In this document: piece by piece, positions 58,686-64,000 of the stretch | Layout: every line of letters starts with the position of its first letter | Numbering within the stretch: position 1 is the stretch's first letter | DNA from: Phytopythium helicoides | Taxonomy: Eukaryota > Oomycota > Peronosporomycetes > Pythiales > Pythiaceae | Reading direction: 5' to 3' | Assembly (NCBI GenBank): GCA_024867545.1 | Contig: JANFNE010000006.1 | Location: forward strand, 310,001 to 374,000 | DNA: 64,000 nt | Position numbers and translations under genes: made by a program | The notes under the pieces: generated by a model | What the model saw: only the letters and a program-made list of their open reading frames with translations | What the model was told of the DNA's origin: nothing | The model's database searches: none

Positions 58686-59696
58686 TCATGAAAGACTCGG
58701 CGTGGGCTGCGGGCTGGAGGTGTCTGGAGACTGCTGCTTGCGGGCTTTGGCATCTCGTAACGACTGTAGGAAAGACTTGCGAGAGTCGGCGTCGGCGTAT
58801 CGAGCTGGTTTGTCGTCTTGACTCGACTCGTTGGCACCGCTCTCCTTGCCACTGGATGTACTTGCCTTGCCGCCCAACTCGTCGTAGTCGGCAAATACCA
58901 AGCTGTCAACGCCCTCAAGCTCGTCTCGCGCCTCGCGCGCCTTCATGAAGGCGTCAACGAACCGCTTGGAGCGTCGAGAAGGTGCCAACGACAATGGTTT
59001 GAGCTGCTGTGGGTGGAGCACAACTGGCTGTCGCGCCGCGACCACATCCAACACCGTGATGACCGGTACGAGCGCCGTGTCGTAGGGAAAGTACTTGCAG
59101 TCTGCCGACGGCTGCACCTCCATCTTGGTCACTTCCACCGAGCACCCTGGTCTCCTCAAGTCCACATCCCTGGCCAAATACCCGGTGATGCGCGCTCCTT
59201 GGGCCACATGGAGCAGCGCGACGTCCAGAAAGTCGTGCCACCTGGACCTCCCAGCCGTGGACGCCGCGCCCTTGTCACCAAGCCGTGCCTCGACCTCCGG
59301 CAGCGGGAAGTCGTCGAAGAAGACGCAGTCGAACTCGCCCAGCGCCGGGAGCGCCTGCTGCCACAGCCCGCGGACCACCTCGACGCCTCGGTGCTGCCTC
59401 GCAAAAGCCTCTGCGCGCTCCAGCACCGCGGCGTCGCACTCGACGATCGTGTGCGAGCGCGGCCGCCGCCGCTGGATGCGCGCGGCCGAGAGCGCGAGCC
59501 CGAATCCAATCTCCAGCACGCGGTCGACGCCCGCGCGCACGCCCAGCGCGTCCGCGCAGCGCTCCATGTACCTCCTCTCCCACTGCATCATGACCTGCTG
59601 GCCGTCGGAGCTCAGCAGCGTCCGCGCGTCGGCCGCGAACGCGTTGCCGCTCGTCGTCTCCATCATGGTGGTGGTTGCCTTTCCCGAAAACGTCAC
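58686..59696 (-). CDS. GAMT/RMT2-like SAM-dependent methyltransferase
   Basis: 336 residues. The core matches the guanidinoacetate N-methyltransferase/RMT2 group: VMMQWERRYMERCADAL, SAM motif I VLEIGFGLALSA, motif IVECD, GLWQQALPAL, FDCVFFDDFPL and the family's PPADCRYY-like PSADCKYFPYDTALVPVITV. It transfers methyl from SAM to a guanidino or arginine nitrogen; which substrate is unsettled. A C-terminal extension of about 80 residues, charged and Ser-rich (KSFLQSLRDAKARKQQ), is not usual for GAMT. The start may be at 59696 (MTFSGKATT) or 59666 (MMETTSG). The gene is divergent from the RCC1 gene at 59776, leaving only 79 bp between the start codons. Confidence 0.88.
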   Translation of the reverse strand: MTFSGKATTTMMETTSGNAFAADARTLLSSDGQQVMMQWERRYMERCADALGVRAGVDRVLEIGFGLALSAARIQRRRPRSHTIVECDAAVLERAEAFARQHRGVEVVRGLWQQALPALGEFDCVFFDDFPLPEVEARLGDKGAASTAGRSRWHDFLDVALLHVAQGARITGYLARDVDLRRPGCSVEVTKMEVQPSADCKYFPYDTALVPVITVLDVVAARQPVVLHPQQLKPLSLAPSRRSKRFVDAFMKAREARDELEGVDSLVFADYDELGGKASTSSGKESGANESSQDDKPARYADADSRKSFLQSLRDAKARKQQSPDTSSPQPTPSLS

Positions 59697-59775
59697 TCAA
59701 GCGGGGGACCCGCGCGTCAGTGACGCGGCGACAGGCGGCGCCACCCATAATATCGGCGGCGGATCCAGGGCGAGC
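59697..59775. promoter_or_regulatory. Compact bidirectional promoter
   Basis: At most 79-109 bp separate the divergent start codons of the methyltransferase and RCC1-like genes, so both promoters must overlap here or in the neighbouring leader. The stretch contains CACCCATAATATCGGCGG (59740-59757) as its only AT-rich patch. Confidence 0.5.
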
Positions 59776-61311
59776 ATGGTGCTGGTGCGCGCGCTGCGCG
59801 CTCTGCGGCGGCCGGTGGGCGCGCGCGCTCTCTCCTCGCTGCAGTCGAGCGGTGCGGGCGGCGGTGTGGACGTTTCGGTGGTCGCGGGCGGCGGCTGACG
59901 GCCGTGTGGCGCGCAGTTTTCACGTGGGGCGCGGGCTCGCTGGGGCAGCTCGGCCACGGCGCGTTCGTCAAGTCGGGGCTGCGCAACTCGTACGAGGAGC
60001 TGGCGCCGCGGCTGCTGGAGGCGTTCGAGGGCAAGGCGATCAAGCACCTGGAGTTCGGCGCCACACACAGCGCGGCTAGTACGTGGCCGAGGCGATGGCG
60101 GAGTTTGCTGGATTTGCTTCGGGAAAATGTGTGACGAACGACTACTGGTGGAGCAGTTGATGAGGACGGACGGCTGTACATGTGGGGCTCGAACGAGTAC
60201 AACAAGCTCGGGCTGGGCCCGGGCACGGCGGATGTGGAGCCGCTCCCGCGGCTCGTGGAGGCCTTCAAGGGCGTGCGCATCGTCGACGTGTCGTGCGCCG
60301 ACTACTACACGGCCGCGGTCGACAGCGACGGCAAGATCTACTCGTGGGGATGGGGTGGCTCCACCATGAAGGGCGCCGGCGGTCTTGGACACGTTGGCGG
60401 CAAGGACGAGCCCACTCCGCGGCTCGTCACCACGCTCGTGGACCAGGGCGTGCCTATCGCCACGGTCGAGTGCGGAGAGTTCCACACGGTTGCGCTCACC
60501 ACCGACGGTGAGGTCTGGGCGTGGGGCAACGGCGAGTACGGACGTCTTGGAAACGGTGAGACGGACACGTGCGAAGTACCCGAGCCGGTCGAGTTTTTTG
60601 CGGAGGACGATGTGGTCTCCATCGCTGCTGGCCGGGACTTCTCTTTCGCTATCACCAGCGAGGGCGATGTCTACGGATGGGGTGGCAACAGCCGTACGTC
60701 GAATTTATCACGCCGCATTCAATCAACCTGGCCTCATGACTAACGTACACAATGGATTGACGATACAGAGAACCAGCTTGGTGTTGGAGGAGGTCTCGCC
60801 ATGGATGTCTACAACATGGAAGCAATCCCGACTCTCGTGGAGGCGTTCAGCGGTATTCGCGTCAAGCAGCTCTCGGCAGGTTACGACCACGCCGCGGCGG
60901 TGACAGAGGACGGCCGCCTGTACATGTGGGGCTCCAAGATCTGGATCGAGCCGCACGAGATGACAGCGCTCAGCGACGAGCGGATTGTGCAGGTCGCGTG
61001 CGGCCGGCAGTACACCGTTGGTCTGTCAGAGGATGGCAAGGTGTTTACTTTCGGCAAGGGCAGCTCCAACTGCCTCGGACACGGAGACCGCAAGAACCAG
61101 CTTCAGCCGCTTCAAGTCCAGGCGTTTACCCACATCAACGTCACCTCGTACGTTTTGCGTTCGAGAGTTGTGTCTCTCTTGCCAGCTTAGGCTCTGACGT
61201 ACATTGGATGTGTTGATGTTGTGCAGGGTCTCGTGCGGTGACTACCACATGGGTGCGATCGCAACTCCCCATGCCGAGGCGGCCGACAAGGACTTTTCGT
61301 TTCGCGAGTGA
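59776..61311 (+). CDS. RCC1-repeat protein, probably mitochondrial (RCC1L-like)
   Basis: Exons at 59776-59851, 59917-60078, 60157-60693, 60769-61147 and 61227-61311 join in frame to 412 residues. The N-terminus (MVLVRALRALRRPVGARALS) is basic, hydrophobic and free of acidic residues, as in mitochondrial presequences. Seven RCC1 blades follow almost immediately, e.g. VFTWGAGSLGQLGHG, GRLYMWGSNEYNKLGLG, GEVWAWGNGEYGRLGNG, GDVYGWGGNSQNQLGVG and GKVFTFGKGSSNCLGHG. RCC1-fold proteins act as exchange factors or scaffolds; the mitochondrial member supports mitoribosome assembly. Assignment to that group is inferred from the presequence. Donors are GTGCGG and three GTACGT. The first donor has an alternative at 59864 that would add four residues. 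Confidence 0.88.
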
Positions 61312-61590
61312 AGCGCAGCGGCAGGGCATAGGTAGAGAGATGACAGCGGGCGATCGGCCCGCAGCCATAGTGTAATGGATCGTTCAAGCCTGCGCTCGAG
61401 TTGTTATCGATAGTCTGTCGATTGGTTTTGCTTTGAGTCTCCTTTGGTTTTGGCCATCTGCCACGCACGACATTTTGATTTTCTACAGACCAGATCTTCG
61501 TGACGTGGATCCTTCGCGATCTTTCGGCGTTCAAGCGTCGCGCATATCACAATCGACCGTGTCCAGCTCACGTACAGATACCAGCCAGTG
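61312..61590. other. Gap after the RCC1-like gene
   Basis: No gene or repeat was recognised between the RCC1-like stop and the small open frame at 61591. Confidence 0.4.
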
Positions 61591-61926
61591 ATGAAAGTGT
61601 GGGCCATCCAAGTTGCGGCATGTGCGCTGGGAGCCGCAGGAGCGCTACTGTCGCTGCGCGAGAAGGCGATTGGGCTGTCAAGCTTCTCTCTGCTACAAGT
61701 GAAAGTCAAACCACATCGTCATGCTGGCCCCTTCAGCGTGCATGGCGGCGATCGAGCTGCTCCATTACGAGGATTGACCGGAAGTGGTGAGAACGACTAT
61801 GGAGAGGATTTCGACCACAGGCTGTTTTCGACTGGCCTTTGGTTCGACGAAGAAGACGCGGATGAGTGTGATGCCGTGCTGCAAGACGCTAGGCGACGGA
61901 GCGAGTATTGCGTCGTCAGTCGATGA
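61591..61926 (+). CDS. Small hypothetical protein with N-terminal hydrophobic segment
   Basis: 111 residues from the ATG at 61591. The start MKVWAIQVAACALGAAGALLSL resembles a signal anchor or mitochondrial/ER membrane segment, followed by a basic and then strongly acidic Asp/Glu-rich half (NDYGEDFDHRLF, WFDEEDADECDAVL) that does not look random. No homologous family is recognised. It ends 70 bp from the convergent NOL9/Grc3 gene. Homology or transcription data would be needed to confirm it. Confidence 0.45.
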   Translation: MKVWAIQVAACALGAAGALLSLREKAIGLSSFSLLQVKVKPHRHAGPFSVHGGDRAAPLRGLTGSGENDYGEDFDHRLFSTGLWFDEEDADECDAVLQDARRRSEYCVVSR

Positions 61927-61996
61927 GATCGTGAAGCGATTTCTAGCAGAGATCGATGTCGTCTATTGCCCCACTAATAACCATACAATATCCCAT

Positions 61997-63991
61997 CTAC
62001 TTGTCCCGCTTTCGCTTGATGTTGTTGCGACTCTGCATGACTGCTGATCCGGTGCCCTTGGGATCCACAACGTCGGTAACTACATAAGGCGTCTGGCCAG
62101 GAAGTGCGTCCACGTTTGCAGCACTCGCGTCGGGTTTGGCATCAGCTCCACCAAGCAACAGCGATTCAATCGAGAGACTGCTGCGAACCAAAAGGTTAAC
62201 ACGCTTGACAGACTCAAGCGGCAGCGGAGTGAGGACGAAAAGCAACCGCCGAGCAGCATCGACAGCTCGCACGATACCCACACCAAGGCACGGTGCGTGC
62301 ACGTGGCCAATCACGATCCGAGGCGGACGCTTTTCATCTTCGTCGTTTTGTGTTGGGTCTGACCGCGATGGATTCACGCAGAGTCCAACAATCGACGCAT
62401 TGAGCGACCAGAGTAGTTGACTTGGAGGCACAGATGAACCTGAAAAGGAGATATCCACTGCATCGAACGAGACTGCGAACGGCGTGAGTTGAGCGTAAGC
62501 GAGCGCAATCTCCTTGTCAAGCCGGTTCTTCTCTGAGAGAACATGAAGATTTTGGAGTCGAGAGCGGGGTATGCCACTGGGAGGAGATCCTGACGCGTCT
62601 CCGAACCGAGCCGCCACGCTTTGGGACAGGAAGTACGTGTGCAACCGAGATAGGCGAGCTTCCTTAGCGCTTCGCGCGGACTGTGCCGTCCCGGTTGGAT
62701 CCCAAGGAGCAACCTGATGCACTTGCCAGGAATGCCCATTGCCATCTTCAGAAGGGACCCCAAACTGCTTGTTCTTGGTGACGGCAAGCAGCTGCACAAG
62801 GTGCGTGGGGCGGGATTCTTGGATGACATGGCAGAGCAAATCATGGCCCATGCTCTTGATCCAGCCGTCTGTATTGACGACTAGCGGCACGGACGACAAC
62901 TCCGCCTTAGACTCGTACAAGCGAAGAAGACTCTTGACGGCTCGCATGTAGTACAGCGGGTCGTTGCCAGGGTTGGTCGCACCACAAAAGAAGGAACGAA
63001 GTGGCTTACGCATGTGCGTAAATCCAGGTCCAAGCAGAGGTGACACGATCGCATGCAAAGACACCATGCCTGGTGGCGTGAGCTCCGACTGCCCGAGGTC
63101 CGTGTCGAGGAAAGCGATAACTGGGAAGTGGGAGAGTAGTCGATTGACGAGGTACCGGCAGTACGTCGACTTGCCCACACCCTTTGCACCACAAACGACA
63201 ATCCTTTGAGACTCTCCCGCTCCATCTTTCTGTAGGAGGACACTCTTCTCAATGGTGTCTGCGGTGGCCTGCCACGCATCCGTGAGCTGCAGCACGCGCA
63301 GCGAGTCGAGCACGGCAAACTCGGCGAACACGCGCTCCGGCGACTTCCACGCGTGGTTCACGAGCGCAGTCGCTGCGTTCGGCACGTTGCCCTTCTCCCA
63401 GCCCTCGGCAGCCTCCCTCCACTCGGGCTGGTTGTACTTTGGGATGATCATCTTGAACCCGGGCAGTACCAGCGGCACTTGTCTCGACGCGCTTCCAGGC
63501 CGTCCGTCGGCGCTCTCCGCCTTCCCACTTGGCTCAAAGAAGCTCAGCACGTTGCCGAACGTCACCGGCAGCGCCCGGAAGATGAGCACGACGGGGAACT
63601 CGGCCGCCAGCTCCGCCGCGAGGTCGTCGACCGCGTGCTCCTCGTCCATCGCGGCCTGCTCGTCCGCGAGCAGCGTGGCCGCGATCTCGGGCTCCGTGAG
63701 CCGCAGCAGCTCGGCCGTGGAGCTGCTGAACCTCGCGAACGCGTCGTCCGCCCCCGCGCCGTCGCCCTCGGCCCTCAGCACCAGCAGGTCGCTCCACTTT
63801 GGCGAGTGCAGCGCCACGTACGCGCCGAGGCGCAGCTGGAAGCCCCAGACGCTCGCGCGCCCGCGGAAAACGCGCACCAGCGCGACGCCCGCGCAGTTTA
63901 GCGCCGCGTCGCACTCCGTTCCGAGCGCCAGCGACGCGCCCGACGGCGTGCAGAGCGCGCGGAAGCGGCGGCGACCAGCAGCCCTCGCCAT
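61997..63991 (-). CDS. NOL9: Polynucleotide 5'-hydroxyl kinase NOL9/Grc3
   Basis: A single exon gives 664 residues from the ATG at 63991 (MARAAGRRRF), nine bases from the window end; in-frame codons beyond the window cannot be excluded. The N-terminal 220 residues form the family's beta-rich domain (NCAGVALVRVFRGRASVWGF). The CLP1/NOL9 P-loop follows: IVVCGAKGVGKST (Walker A, residues 268-276), VIAFLDTDLGQSELTPPG (the DTDLGQ signature, about 296-303) and LVVNTDGWIKSMGHDLL. The enzyme phosphorylates RNA 5'-OH ends during ITS2 removal from pre-rRNA, with Las1, in the nucleolus. The C-terminal domain carries PRIVIGHVHAPCLGVGIVRAVD. The basic tail (NNIKRKRDK) could be a nuclear/nucleolar signal. 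Confidence 0.95.
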   Translation of the reverse strand: MARAAGRRRFRALCTPSGASLALGTECDAALNCAGVALVRVFRGRASVWGFQLRLGAYVALHSPKWSDLLVLRAEGDGAGADDAFARFSSSTAELLRLTEPEIAATLLADEQAAMDEEHAVDDLAAELAAEFPVVLIFRALPVTFGNVLSFFEPSGKAESADGRPGSASRQVPLVLPGFKMIIPKYNQPEWREAAEGWEKGNVPNAATALVNHAWKSPERVFAEFAVLDSLRVLQLTDAWQATADTIEKSVLLQKDGAGESQRIVVCGAKGVGKSTYCRYLVNRLLSHFPVIAFLDTDLGQSELTPPGMVSLHAIVSPLLGPGFTHMRKPLRSFFCGATNPGNDPLYYMRAVKSLLRLYESKAELSSVPLVVNTDGWIKSMGHDLLCHVIQESRPTHLVQLLAVTKNKQFGVPSEDGNGHSWQVHQVAPWDPTGTAQSARSAKEARLSRLHTYFLSQSVAARFGDASGSPPSGIPRSRLQNLHVLSEKNRLDKEIALAYAQLTPFAVSFDAVDISFSGSSVPPSQLLWSLNASIVGLCVNPSRSDPTQNDEDEKRPPRIVIGHVHAPCLGVGIVRAVDAARRLLFVLTPLPLESVKRVNLLVRSSLSIESLLLGGADAKPDASAANVDALPGQTPYVVTDVVDPKGTGSAVMQSRNNIKRKRDK

Positions 63992-64000
63992 GGTGGTCAA

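Overview
This window comes from a eukaryote nuclear genome, almost certainly an oomycete (Phytophthora/Pythium-like). Genes sit on both strands about every 2-4 kb. The introns are short (55-90 nt), with branch sites of CTAAC/CTGAC type and mostly GTRCG donors. Oomycete-style initiators (GCTCATTYBNCAWTTT-like) lie 70-85 bp upstream of some start codons. Several protein types are typical of oomycetes: START-FYVE protein, TKL kinases, a PX-ankyrin protein and a bZIP with an NTF2-like tail. No prokaryotic operons, CRISPR arrays or rRNA genes are visible.

Layout. 1-16 kb: a GH47 mannosidase (start cut by the window edge), proteasome subunit Rpn8, a multi-pass membrane protein, a large nephrocystin-3-like STAND NTPase with a coiled coil, a PX-ankyrin protein and a START-FYVE protein. 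16.5-18.0 kb: an apparently intact pogo/Tigger DNA transposon with 25-bp terminal inverted repeats, TA target duplication and full DDD transposase. 18.5-25.1 kb: a 1239-residue membrane protein and a seven-exon ACT-domain Raf-like kinase. 25.1-30 kb: gene-poor, with a decayed TKL kinase pseudogene and small repeats. 30-33 kb: a bZIP factor and a DinB-like protein. 32.9-39.5 kb: a fold-back inverted duplication (arms of about 2.98 kb) carrying two divergent, almost identical secreted carboxylesterase genes. 39.6-45.1 kb: a 1569-residue orphan protein, then a non-autonomous hAT-like element with 8-bp target duplication and Pol III-like promoter boxes. 45.6-49.9 kb: glutaredoxin, the spliceosomal RNF113/Cwc24 protein and a third carboxylesterase with an altered oxyanion loop. 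50-53.5 kb: a head-to-head pair of paralogous membrane proteins. 53.7-58.5 kb: tandem paralogs of an unrecognised family, one with an RS-like N-terminus. 58.7-64 kb: a GAMT/RMT2-like methyltransferase divergent from a mitochondrial-type RCC1 protein, a small ORF and the polynucleotide kinase NOL9/Grc3.

How the genes relate. Most single-copy genes are housekeeping functions (glycan trimming, proteasome lid, splicing, rRNA processing, redox) that are neighbours without an obvious shared pathway. The window's character comes from local duplication (esterases, membrane pair, RS-like pair) and from DNA transposons in the gaps. Splice junctions given here were placed by eye from donor, branch and acceptor signals plus reading-frame continuity, and have not been tested against transcripts.
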